The notes beneath the pieces were generated by a model. That model was not told the DNA's origin. It saw nothing but the letters and a program-made list of their open reading frames with translations, and ran no database searches. A stretch of 64,000 nucleotides of DNA from Tolypeutes matacus (lineage: Eukaryota; Chordata; Mammalia; Cingulata; Chlamyphoridae): contig JAKSZT010053837.1 of NCBI GenBank assembly GCA_026826555.1, forward strand, positions 5,680,520-5,744,519, given 5' to 3'. Below are positions 11,135 through 21,139 of the stretch, piece after piece. Positions within the stretch are counted from its first letter, which is position 1; each line of letters starts with the position of its first letter. Made by a program: the position numbers and the translations under genes.

Positions 11135-11640
11135 ATTTTTTGGGTAGAGAAGTTGTAGGTTTATAGAAAAATGCATAAATCCATAATTCCCATATACTAC
11201 CCAATTATTAATACCTTGCATTACTGTAGTACATTTGTTACAATTCATGAAAGAACATTTTTATAATTGTACTATTAACTGTAGCCCATCATTTACTGTA
11301 GGGTTCACTGTTTGTGTATAACATCATTTTTAATGGCTGCATGGCATTCCGTTTTATGGATGTATCATAATTTACTTAACATATCCCATATTGATGGACA
11401 TTTATGATGCTTAGTTTTGTTTTTTTTTTTAACTTTTGTTTTAAATGCTGGAAAGAACATTGTTTTAGCTACATGTTTGTGTACATTTAAGATTATTTAG
11501 GATAAACTCTTACATGTGAAAAATTGCTGTGTCAAAAGTATGTAAGAATTTCATAGATCTTGCCAGATTTCTCTCATGAAAGGTGGAAACAATTTATAAG
11601 AGAAGGTCCCATTTTCCTTAATACTGGATTTTACAGTTGG
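11135..11640 (-). mobile_element. Old L1 3' region
   Basis: Reversed L1 3' UTR phrases (AGAGAAGTTGTAGGTTTATAG, TACATTTGTTACAATTCATG, TTTACTGTAGGGTTCACTG) run into reversed ORF2-end phrases (GGCTGCATGGCATTCCG, TTGATGGACATTTATG, AGGATAAACTC). It may be one element or two abutting old ones. No frame is open. Confidence 0.65.
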
Positions 11641-11799
11641 AAAAATTATTTAAAGGCAGTGCAATTTAAATTTCAAATTCAGAATGCACTTCTACTGAAC
11701 TCCTTGGCCTAAAAGCAAAAGAGCAAGTCAGCTTTAATAATTGGGGCAAAATTTTAACATCAGACATAAATCATATTGCAGCTACATGCCCTCAAGTTT
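11641..11799. other. Unassigned
   Basis: Short stretch without a recognisable feature between the L1 and L2 pieces. Confidence 0.4.
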
Positions 11800-13320
11800 A
11801 ATCTGATTTAACAAAGACTTATTGTTCCCTCCCATGTTTAAGGGAGTGCATTAAGGCTGGAGACCAAAAGGTAAATAGAATGTAGTCCCTGCTCTCAAGA
11901 AGTTCTGAACATAGTGGAAGACAATATGCAAATAAACCACAAAAAAAGAGCTCAATAGAGAATGCATCAAGTCCTATAGGTAGTTGAAGGAGGCAGGGGT
12001 TGATTATGCCTGAGAGAGTTGAGAAAATCTGTTCAGATGAAGTGAAATTTTAGTGAGACCTTGAAGGATGAGTGTAAGTTCACTAGATGGAGACGAACTT
12101 GGCAGAGGGAGCAGCAAGTGACCATGAACAAGCAACAGTCTTGAGTAACTGCTTTGGGTGCATGTGGGGTGTCTGGCTGAGTGGAGTAAGAAAAGAGCTG
12201 GAAAAGCAGGTTTGAGTCAGAAGCTACATTTTGTTCTGTTGACATTGCGAAACCCTAGAAGTAATTTAAGCAGAGGAAGGACACATCACATCTTTGTTTA
12301 TCTTAACTCTGCTAGCAGTGTTCTTACTAGAGGAGGGAGAGAAAGGAAGCAGGCAGGCATATTAGGAGGCTATTATCATAAAGGACCGGGATTATGGCAG
12401 AAGAGTGAGGAAGACAAGATAAGTCTAAATGATGCTTGTTGGATAAAATAGGGAGGATTTTGTAAACTAATGAATGTGGAGTAATGGTAAAGAAAAGAAA
12501 GGTTGAAGTCACTTCAAGCTTTGGTTTAGGTGGCTGGGGTGATGACACACATTACCTGCAATAGGTATTGCAGAATGTTGTACAGAAATTGGGAAGGGGA
12601 GAATAAAGTACTTGCTTTTGAATGAACTGAGTCTGAAGTGCATGCAGGTATTCAGGTAGAAATGCCTTCTAGGCAATTGGAAAAATGTGTCTGTGAATCA
12701 GAGGTAAAGATTTAGAAAGTGATGGTAGCATACTTAAGGTAGTTGAAGTGGAACATAGCAGGAATAAAGGAAAGGAATCAGAATGGAATATAAAATTTAG
12801 CAAACAGGTTGCAGGAGGAGATATCATTGAATTGGAGTCAGAAAGTTAAGAGGTGGACAAGAAAAGAGAGTTGTGGCTGATGCTAGGGGAGGAAGAAATT
12901 TGAGAAGGAAGAGTTTGGCAAATATGCTATACATATCCTATATTATAAATAGGTCAGGTAGAACTATGTTGAGCTTGACAATTAAAAATCACTAGTGATA
13001 TTAATGATATTATCAAGATGAGCATCTGGTGATGTTCAGATATCAGTGGGTTAAGAAATAAACATGAAGTGAGTAGATGGAAACAGTAAGTCAAGATTAC
13101 TCATTCAGGAAAGTTGTGCAAGGAAAAAAAGACATAAGGCAATAAATTCAGGAGGAGGCTTTTTTTTTAAGGTGGAGGAAATTGGAGTATGTTTAATATT
13201 TATAGATTGAGAAGGAGGTACTTGTGAAGAGCAAGTCATTGAAGTGACAAATGGGGAGAAGAAATAATTAATAGGGCAGGATATTGAAGGAGGCAGGAAG
13301 GAATGAGGTTTACATGCAAA
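11800..13320 (-). mobile_element. Long L2 LINE fragment
   Basis: Reversed L2 3' sequence: CCCTGCTCTCAAGAAGTTCT, the GAAATTTTAGTGAGACCTTGAAGGATGAG block, GCAGAGGGAGCAGCAAGTG, a TAGAAGTAATTTAAGCAGAG block, AGGAGGCTATTATCATAAAG and a continuing purine-rich run. About 1.5 kb, unusually long for L2 debris, but the last 500 bp are assigned only by composition. No L2 ORF is open. Confidence 0.55.
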
Positions 13321-13850
13321 TAATTAGCAACCTAGTAATAATAATAATAAAGTAAAAAATATGTTCCATTGTTCAAGTATTACGTTTAGGCTCTAAACAT
13401 GCAGAATTGTGACAGACACGTGGAGAATTATCTTCCAACAGATGATCTTAGCATTTATGCAAATGAGTGATATCAAATAATTATAAACACAGGTGGTTTG
13501 ATTTTTTCCCCAACTGTCACAGAATGTGAGACCTGATCATTATAAAGGTGTCAGGGAACACCATCTTGAATTGCTGTCTAAAGACCCTGACTAATTTTTC
13601 TGGCCGAAGTCTCAAATAGATGTCAAGTCTTAGAAACCACTAAGCTTAGAGAAGATATATCACAGAAAAATCTTGAAGTTTTGTAGATTTTTCAAGGTTG
13701 ACATAATTATCTTCTGTAGAATTCAACCCCAGAATGGAAGTGAAAGGAAAAGTTACTCTGAACACATGCAAAATGCCATCATTATGCAGGATTGAACAAT
13801 ATTGAATGATAAAGAAGACACAGTAAGCTTCAGCCAAAGGACTTCCCATT
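13321..13850. other. Unassigned
   Basis: A short AAT trinucleotide run at about 13335-13351. Nothing else recognised. The minus-strand open frame at 13646-13858 has no signature. Confidence 0.4.
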
Positions 13851-13943
13851 CTACTCATTACTGTGTTCCTAGTGCTTAGCTCTCAGAGCTTGGTACCCAG
13901 AAAGCATTAGATAAATATTGGTTGAATGAATGAATGAGAATTC
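13851..13943 (+). mobile_element. L2 3' end
   Basis: TCATTACTGTGTTCCTAGTG, AGATAAATATTGGTTGAATG and AATGAATGAG form the standard sense L2 3' terminus. Confidence 0.65.
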
Positions 13944-14199
13944 TGTGACACTAGGAATGTGTTGCAAATCTTCACTTACACTGAATTTAGATTTGCTTAG
14001 AAAGTTCTTTAAAAGCCAAGCTCCTAGACATCTTTGAAACTTTGAAACTTTGAAGCAAAGCTCTTCTTCAGAACACAAGACCAAAAGGTACCAAAGGGGC
14101 AAGGTGAAATGCAAGCTTGTAGAGACAAAGTATGCCTGATGCACAGATTGATTGAAGCCAGATGAGATGGTTGAATTGCTCTGTGTAGTGGATGCTGTG
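13944..14199. other. Unassigned
   Basis: Contains a small direct repeat of CTTTGAAA (14031-14052, three imperfect copies). No gene seen. Confidence 0.35.
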
Positions 14200-14650
14200 G
14201 TGTGCTGTCCAAATCACCCTTTAGGATTGAGGCACTTACGCCCCAACATCTAGGAGTTTTGTTGACTGATAGCTCGTAGCTGAGTGACTCCCTTAGCTGA
14301 ATTATCTGCAGAGGGAGAGACCAGCTTAGTCTAATGTCATGTTGCCTCCCCAGGTGCAGCCCACAGCCAATGACTGATTTGTGGGGGGTGGGGAGTAATA
14401 GAGTCCCATGCATCTTGGCTCAAGGTGGGGCAACTGAATCGATGTCCCAAATCCAGAGCTTTCCATGGAATGGTCTGAGGACTATATTTTGCTCACATCA
14501 AGTTCTCCTCTTCCCTCTGCCCAATCCTTCTTCCTTCACTCCCTCAGAGATGGTCCCCATGAACACTCTCCAATAAACTTCATGCATGCAGATCTCTGCC
14601 TCAGAGTCTGCATATTGGGGAGACTGACCCAAGACCCTCTATATCGTTTA
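14200..14650 (+). mobile_element. Probable old solitary LTR (ERVL-like)
   Basis: The end reads CACTCCCTCAGAGATGGTCC, CACTCTCCAATAAACTTCAT, GCATGCAGATCTCTGCCTCA and GAGTCTGCATATTGGGGAG, a phrase set I know from placental LTR 3' portions that carry the AATAAA at about 14572. The 5' limit is uncertain and no duplication was found. No internal coding region. Confidence 0.4.
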
Positions 14651-14939
14651 TCATTTCCAGATAGAGAAGAGGGTGCTATTTTAAGCAGCAAGAGCTAAAA
14701 CATTCTAGGGAGTACTGGGCTTAGCACCTTAGTTCAAGTTCAGGGCTGAGCGTCCATAGATTCAAAAAATATTTAATTGGTTTCTAGAGAATGAAGAAGG
14801 GCTGGATTGGCTTGCATTAGTCAGAACAAAAGTTTCTTTGTTTTCCTACATAGAGGATGTAGCTTCTTCATACTTGCTGCACACAACTGCTATATACTAT
14901 ATGTTCATACCTTATAGCACCAAAACAAAACTTGCTAGG

Positions 14940-15408
14940 TATTTCAGTCCACTAGGCTGCTGAAATGCAATTTACCAGAAACGGTTTAGGTTTTACAATA
15001 GGGGCTTATTGGCTTGCAAGCTTATAGTCTTGAGTTGATTTTTGCAAATCAAGGCATCACTGGGCAATATTTTCTCCCTAAAGAATAGCTGCCAGAAATC
15101 CTGGTCTCCTCTGTCACATGGCAAGGCAAAATGGTGGCATCTGCTGGCCTCTCCCTTCTCCTCTGGGTCTCATTGCTTTAGCTTCCTGTTTCAGTGGCTT
15201 TCTCTGTCTTTGTCTGAATTCATCCCATTTATAAAGGACTACAGAACGAGGATTAAGACCCACCCTGGGCCATGCCTTACTGAAGTAATCTAATCAAAAG
15301 GCTCTTAACTTAAGTCACTTAATCAAAAAGTCCCACCCACAATAGGTTCACACCCACAGGAATGGACCAGCTTATTTTCTGGGGTGCGTACAGTCTCAAA
15401 CTACCACA
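14940..15408 (-). mobile_element. MaLR-like solitary LTR (copy 5) with clean 5-bp duplication
   Basis: Read on the minus strand it starts TGTGGTAGTTTGAGACTG and has CCCCAGAAAATAAGC, TTCCTGTGGGTGTGAACC, GATTACTTCAGTAAGG, GGGTCTTAATCCTC, AGCAGATGCCACCATTTTGC, GTGATGCCTTGATTTGC and an AGCCTAGTGGACTGAAATA end. CTAGG flanks it exactly (14935-14939 and 15409-15413). The 5-bp duplication fits ERVL/MaLR integration and fixes the family termini. Confidence 0.8.
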
Positions 15409-15413
15409 CTAGG

Positions 15414-15759
15414 GTTTTGATTTTTCTCTTCATGTTTGTTCCAAAGATTGTTTTCCTTTTGTTTCTGTTGTTCCCAGTACTTACATTTGATTCTCTCATT
15501 CTTTTGAGCACCGTCATTCTTCCCCTTGCTACCCAGGTAAATACCAAAGCTCTCTCATTTCATATCACCACTGTAGTCAATCTCCAAGTTTAAAGCCAAG
15601 TCTAGGTACTTCCTGAGATGTTCTAAGAACATCTTGATTTTGAATGTCTATTTTTCACCTCTTAGCTGTTTACTATTATGTTAGGACATTTAAAGGTGTT
15701 TTAAGTTTAAGTATAGTTAATATTTATTTGTTATTTAGCTGTTTAAACTATCTTTTGTG
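15414..15759. other. Unassigned
   Basis: Pyrimidine-rich on the plus strand at the start, then AT-rich. No recognisable gene or repeat. Confidence 0.4.
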
Positions 15760-16009
15760 AAATAAAAATAGATACAGAAAATTCACATAGAAACGTATAG
15801 GTTGAGATTCACACATTTGTTGTAACCACTACCCATGTCAGAAATAGAACTTTTCTGGCTATTCAAGAAACCTCTCTATGTACTCTGTCCCAGTTGCAAT
15901 GCTGCTCATCCCCCCTAAAGTACCCCCTATTCTAATTTTATAATAATCACTTCTTTACAGTTCATTATTGTTTTATCAAAAGTGTATGTCCCTAGACACT
16001 GTCTTTCCT
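15760..16009 (-). mobile_element. Old L1 3' UTR fragment
   Basis: Phrases ACCACTACCCATGTCAGAAA, TAGAACTTTTCTGGC and TTTTATAATAATCACTTC match the reversed 3' UTR of an old L1M-type element. It ends where a SINE T-run begins. Confidence 0.55.
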
Positions 16010-16245
16010 AAATTTTTTTTTTTTTTTTTTTTTTTTTAAGTACCTGGGCCTGGGGCTTGAACTGAGGACTTCATATGTGGGAAGCCGACATTCAACTACT
16101 GAGCCACATTGGCTTCCCTGAGTTGATTTTTTGCTTGTTTGTTTTTGCTTCTTTTGCTTTTTTTCTCCAGGAGGCTCCGGGAACCAAACCCAGAACCTCC
16201 CATGTAGGAGGCGGGCACTTAACCGCTTGAGCCACATCCATCCCC
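16010..16245 (-). mobile_element. Dimeric DAS-like SINE
   Basis: Two reversed tRNA-like units in tandem. Unit one at about 16037-16118 (CTTGAACTGAGGACTTC, ACTGAGCCACATTGGCTTCC). A T-rich spacer follows. Unit two at about 16168-16245 (GGGAACCAAACCCAGAACC, CTTGAGCCACATCCATCCCC). The long T-run at 16011-16037 is the tail. Same head-linker-head plan as the copies at 19550, 41147 and 47611. Confidence 0.8.
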
Positions 16246-16288
16246 TAGCGTACCTAGTTTTTAAAAGTTGTCTTTTCAATCTCTTTTT

Positions 16289-16532
16289 TTTTTTTTTTTT
16301 TTTAATTTAAGTTAGGCCAGTAATTTATTAAGGAAGGGAGGGAAGAGAAATGGGAGAAAAAAACAGATCATGGGTCCCAGGTAGAGAGGAAGGGGCTGAA
16401 AAGTGATATAGAGGACCAATTTACAGACTACAATTCCCCATTACAGATTGCAAATGCCCAGGTTTGACTTGACTGCTGTTCCAGGCAGGGGGGAAGAAAG
16501 TGAGAACAGAGGGTAGGAAGCAAGAACAGATC
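16289..16532 (-). pseudogene. Short retrocopy of a polyadenylated transcript
   Basis: A T-run up to 16303 is the reversed poly-A. The reversed AATAAA (TTTATT) is at 16324-16329, about 21 bp inside. TCAATCTCTTTT flanks at 16277-16288 and 16533-16544. The ~230-bp body has no protein signature and reads on the minus strand as a pyrimidine-rich 3' UTR with CTTCCTCTCTACCTGGGACC. Source gene or endogenous retroviral transcript unknown. Confidence 0.7.
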
Positions 16533-16544
16533 TCAATCTCTTTT

Positions 16545-16779
16545 AATATGTAGCTTCCCCCTCCATCCCTTTTCTTTTCCTCACAAATTGTATGCTAGAG
16601 GACCTGAGGCATGTGATCTGCAGAGTTTCCCACCAATCTGAATTTTTCACTTTAATACTTTCCTCAGTACTCCCTGAAAATTGGCACCTGGGCCAGACAC
16701 TTGGCCAGACTTGCATTTGACCCCTAAGGAACTTCATTGCTCATTCAGTCCATTCGTTTTTCCTTTGTCAAAGTTCAAA
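16545..16779. other. Unassigned
   Basis: No recognisable feature. Confidence 0.35.
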
Positions 16780-17460
16780 ATGCCGTTTATTTGGCTAGTG
16801 GGAGCCTCTTCAAGTTGGCTTCTGAGTCCCTTTTAACATAACTGTTGATAACTTCCTTGGTATTTGGCATGGCAAGGTTTTTCAGGTTCATCTTGTACAT
16901 TTTCCATGCTCAACATGGAAACAGTCACTTCTCCAAGAAACCTGAGTGTTCTTTTAGAGGAAAATGGTATTTCAAGACCACAATCTCATTGCTACTAGGT
17001 TGGCTATTGTTTTTAAGCCTCTTCAGAGGAAAGAATTACTTTATGAGTTCATACTGATAGTTCCAATTTAAATTCAGTAATACCAGGTCTTTTACTTAAC
17101 TTCTTCTATATTGTATTTGTATTTTCTTTCTTCCATACCAACAATCTTAGTTTCAGGGCACAGGGAATGATAGAATCAGAATATACTATAATTACTCATT
17201 TCCTCAATTCCCACATTATATACACAAACAATTCTAATTCTTTACCACTGCCAATATAACGAGTGAGAGCAATTAAAAATATTTTGCATACACTTTCCCC
17301 ATTCTCTCCACTAATTATTATAGCTGTACTATATCTATATTACCTAGGTGTATAGCCATTACAACCTATACTTCCCCTTTTTAATTTCCATTTCATGTTC
17401 ATAATAATTACATGTTTATATATTTAATCCTCACTACCAGTTATGGTGTCTTTGTCTCCC
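16780..17460 (-). mobile_element. Ancient L1-lineage fragment (L1ME/HAL1-like)
   Basis: Phrases GGCTAGTGGGAGCCTCTTCA, AGTTGGCTTCTGAGTCCCTT, CAGGTTCATCTTGTACATTTTCC, CAGTCACTTCTCCAAG and AGAGGAAAATGGTATTTC match an old reversed L1-type repeat I have seen across placentals. The exact family name is uncertain. The following 17461-17820 may be the same element or another T-rich relic. Confidence 0.45.
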
Positions 17461-19549
17461 TAGTGATTTTGGTTCTCTGAAGCTCATTCTCAAGTATATT
17501 CTTCCAGAAGGGTACATGGGAATAATATTCCTTGAATTCTTGCAAGCTAATAGCAGTTTATGTTCTTTGCACCTGGAAGTTAGTTTTGCTGGCTAGAGAA
17601 TCTATTTCTTTATATTTTATTTATATATTCTTTTTTCTTGTGTATCTTAATTAGGGTTCTCCATTTTTTTTTCTGGTAGAAAGAATTGCTGTTTTAAAGT
17701 GTGATGATAATCTAATTTTTCTCTTTTTAGTCACTTGCATTTTTCCCTAGATGCTCAAATATTTTTTTTTCTTTAAAGTCCAATGATTTTATTAGCATAT
17801 GTGGCTTCTGTTGGTCATTTCTTTCTATTTTTTTATTTGCTAGAGAAGATGTGAGTTTACAGAAAAATCAGGCTTAAAATACAGATTCCCATACGCTACC
17901 CCACTACCAACACCTTGCATTGGTGTAGAACATTTGTTACAATTGATGATAGCACATCTTTATAATTCTATTTAATTAAAGTCCATGGTTTAACTTAGGG
18001 GTCATTGTTTGTTCAATGTGATTCCATGGATTTTTTTCAAACAAGTTTTATTCCATTACACTATATACAATCTAACACTTCCCATTTTAATCATATTCAG
18101 ATATATATTTCAGTGCTTTTAGCTGCATTTACGATGTTGTGCTACCATCACCACCATCCAATACCAAAACATTTCCATCATTCCAAATAGGAACTCTGTG
18201 CATTTTAAGCCTAACTTGCCATCCCTTGGTAACCTATAGTCTAGATTCTGACTCTAGGAGTTTGCTTATTCTAATTATTTCAGATCAGTGAGATTATACA
18301 ATATTTGTCCTTTTGTATCTGGATTATTTCACTCAGCATGATGTCTTCCAGGTTCATCCACATTGTCGCATGTATCAGGACTTCACTCCTTTTTATGGCT
18401 GAATAATATTCCGTTGTATGTATAGACCACATTTCATCCATTTATCAGTTGACAAACACTTGGGTTGCTTCCATTTTTGGCAATTGTGAACAATGCTGCT
18501 ATGGATATTGGTGTGCAAATATCTTTTCAAACCCCTGCTTTCAGTTATTTGGGGTATATACCTATTAATAGAAATGCTGGGTCATATGGTAGTTCCATAC
18601 TTAGCTTTCTGAGGAACTACAAAACTGTCTTCCACAGCAGCTGCACCATTTTGTTACCATCAGCAATGAATATGTGTTACTATTTCTCTGCATTCTCTCC
18701 AATATTTGTAATTTTCTGATTTTTTTTTTTTTTTAATAGCAACCATTCTAATGGGTGTGAAATGGTATCTCATTGTGGATTTGATTTGCATTTCCCTACT
18801 TAAGATGTTGATCATCTTTTCATGTGGTTTCTGGTCATTTACAGATTTTCTTTGGAGAGAAGTCTGTTCAAGTCTTTAGCTCATATATTAATTGGGTTAC
18901 TTGTCTTTTTGTTGTTAAATTGAAGGATTTCTTTATATATTTTGGGTATTAAGCCTTTTTTGGATATGTGGTTTCCAAATATTTTCTTCCATTGTGTAGT
19001 TTGTTGTTTTACTTCCATGATAAAGTCCTTTGGTGCAATAGTTTTTAATTTTGATGAGGTCTCATTTATCTATTTTTTGCTTAGTTGCTTGTGCTTTGTA
19101 TCTAAAGTCTAGGAAACAATTTCCTAAAACAGTGTCCTGAAGATGCTACCCTACATTTACTTCTAGGAGTGTGATAGTTTTAGCTCTTATATTAAAGTCT
19201 TTGATCCATTTTGAGTTGATTTTTGCATATGTTGTAAAGTAGAGGTCTTCCTTCTTTTTTTTGCAAATGGAGATCCAGTTTTCCCAGCACCATTTGTTGA
19301 ACAGACTATTCTTTCCTAATTGAATGGTCTTTGCCACCTTGTCAAAAATCAGTTGACCATAAATGTGAAGGTTGATCTGAGCTCTAAATTCTAATCCATA
19401 TGTCTGTCCTTGTGCAATTGCCATGCTGTTTTGATTACCATGGCTTTGTAATAAGTTTTAAGATTGGGAAGTGTGAGTCCTCCAACTTCCTTCTTCTTTA
19501 TCAGGATGACTCTAGCTATTCTGGGCCCCTTACTCTTCCATATAAATTT

Positions 19550-19785
19550 TTTTTGGTAAATCTTTTAAAATTGTTTATCATTTTCAGGTACTGGGGCTGG
19601 GGATTGAACCCGGGACCTCGTATGTGGTAACATGGCGTTCAATCACTGAATCACATTGGCTCCCCTAAGTTGTTTTTATTTGTTTGCTTGTGGTTTGTTT
19701 TTGTTTTTAGAAGGCAATGGGGACCAAACCTGGGACCTCCCATGTGGGAAGCAGGCACTTAACTGCTTGAGCCACATCTGCTCCC
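19550..19785 (-). mobile_element. Dimeric DAS-like SINE inside L1 ORF2
   Basis: Unit one at about 19586-19665 (GATTGAACCCGGGACC, CTGAATCACATTGGCTCCCC), a T/G-rich spacer, unit two at about 19710-19785 (GGGGACCAAACCTGGGACC, TTGAGCCACATCTGCTCCCC). The duplication CTTCCATATAAATTT (19535-19549) and CTTCCATATCAATTT (19786-19800) differs at one base. It splits the ORF2 frame and is younger than the L1. Confidence 0.9.
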
Positions 19786-20456
19786 CTTCCATATCAATTT
19801 GATGATTGGCTTTCCCATTTCTGCAGAGAAGGTTGTTGGAATTTTGATTGGGATTGCATTGAAGCTATATATTGCTTTGGATATCATTGCCATCTTAAGG
19901 ATATTTAGTCTTCTAGTCCATGAATATGGAACATCCTTCTTTTTGTTTAGGTCTTCTTTAATTTCCTTTAGCGATGTTTTATAGTTTTCTGTGTACAAGT
20001 CCTTTACATCCTTGGTTAGATTTATCCCTAGATAGTTGCTTCTTTTAGTTCCTATTGTGAATGGAATTCTTTTCTTGATTTCTTCTTCTGTTTGTTATCC
20101 TTCTGCAGAGAAATACTACTCATTTTGGGTGTTGATCTTGTACTCTGCACTTAGCTGAATTCTTTTTTTTTTTTTTTTTTTTTTTTTAGCTCTGGGAGCT
20201 TTGTTGTGGATTTTTCAGGATTTTCTGCATATAAAATCAAGTCATTTGCAGATAGGGAAAGTTTTACTTCTTCATTACAAATTTGGGTGCTTTTTTTTTT
20301 GCCTAATTGATCTGGCAAGAACTTCCGGTACAATGTTGAATAACAGAGGTATCAGTGGGTATTCTTTATTCCTTTCTTGTTCCTGATCTTAGAGGGAAAG
20401 CTTTCTGTCTTTGCCCATTAAGTAGGACGTTAATTGTGGGCTTTTCATATATGCAC

Positions 20457-21068
20457 TGTGACAGTTTGAGATTTTGTGGATCCCAGAAAAAGATTATGTC
20501 CTTAGAACTAATCCATTCCTGTGCATGTAAACCTATTCTAGGTGGGAACTCTTGATTAAATTACTTCAGTTAAGGGCCTTTGATTAGATTGCATGACCTG
20601 GGGGGACGGGGGTTTAATCCTCTTACTGGAATCCTTTATAAACAGAGGAATAAAAGTCTCAGGCATAGAAAAAAGCACCATAGACAGAAACCCCTAGAGG
20701 CTGAAAGAGAGGTCCCAAAGTATGAAGGCTGGAATCAGCAGGCATGAAAAGAGGCTCCCTGAGAGTCTGAAAGAGAGAGGCCTGGAGGAGAGGGAAGAGA
20801 GGAGTCATATGCCTGATCACCCACAGCTGAGCTCAGAGAGAAAGTCAGCCTGGAGGAGATGGCAGAGTGCAGCTGGGCTGCCATTTTGCCCTGCCTTGTG
20901 CCTGATCACCCACTGCTGCAACTTGATGAGACACCATCTCTTGATAATGCCTTGATTTGGACACTGTTATGGCCTCAGAACTGTCAACTTTTAACCTAAT
21001 AAATTCCCTTTATAAAAGTCAGTCCTTTTCTGGTATATTTCATTGGCAGCCTTTAGCACACTAAAGTA
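20457..21068 (+). mobile_element. MaLR-like solitary LTR (copy 4) inside L1
   Basis: Starts TGTGACAGTTTGAGATTTTG with CCCAGAAAAAGATTATG, TGGGAACTCTTGATTAAATT, TTACTTCAGTTAAGGGCC, TTTAATCCTCTTACTGGAAT, ATGCCTTGATTTGGAC, AATAAATTCCCTTTATAAAA and an AGCACACTAAAGTA end. TGCAC (20452-20456) and TGCCC (21069-21073) are a probable 5-bp duplication. The L1 sequence reads on across the insertion. Confidence 0.8.
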
Positions 21069-21139
21069 TGCCCTTTATCATGTTGAGGAAATTTCCTTCT
21101 ATTCCTAGTGTTCTAAGTGTTTTATCAAGAAAGGATGTT

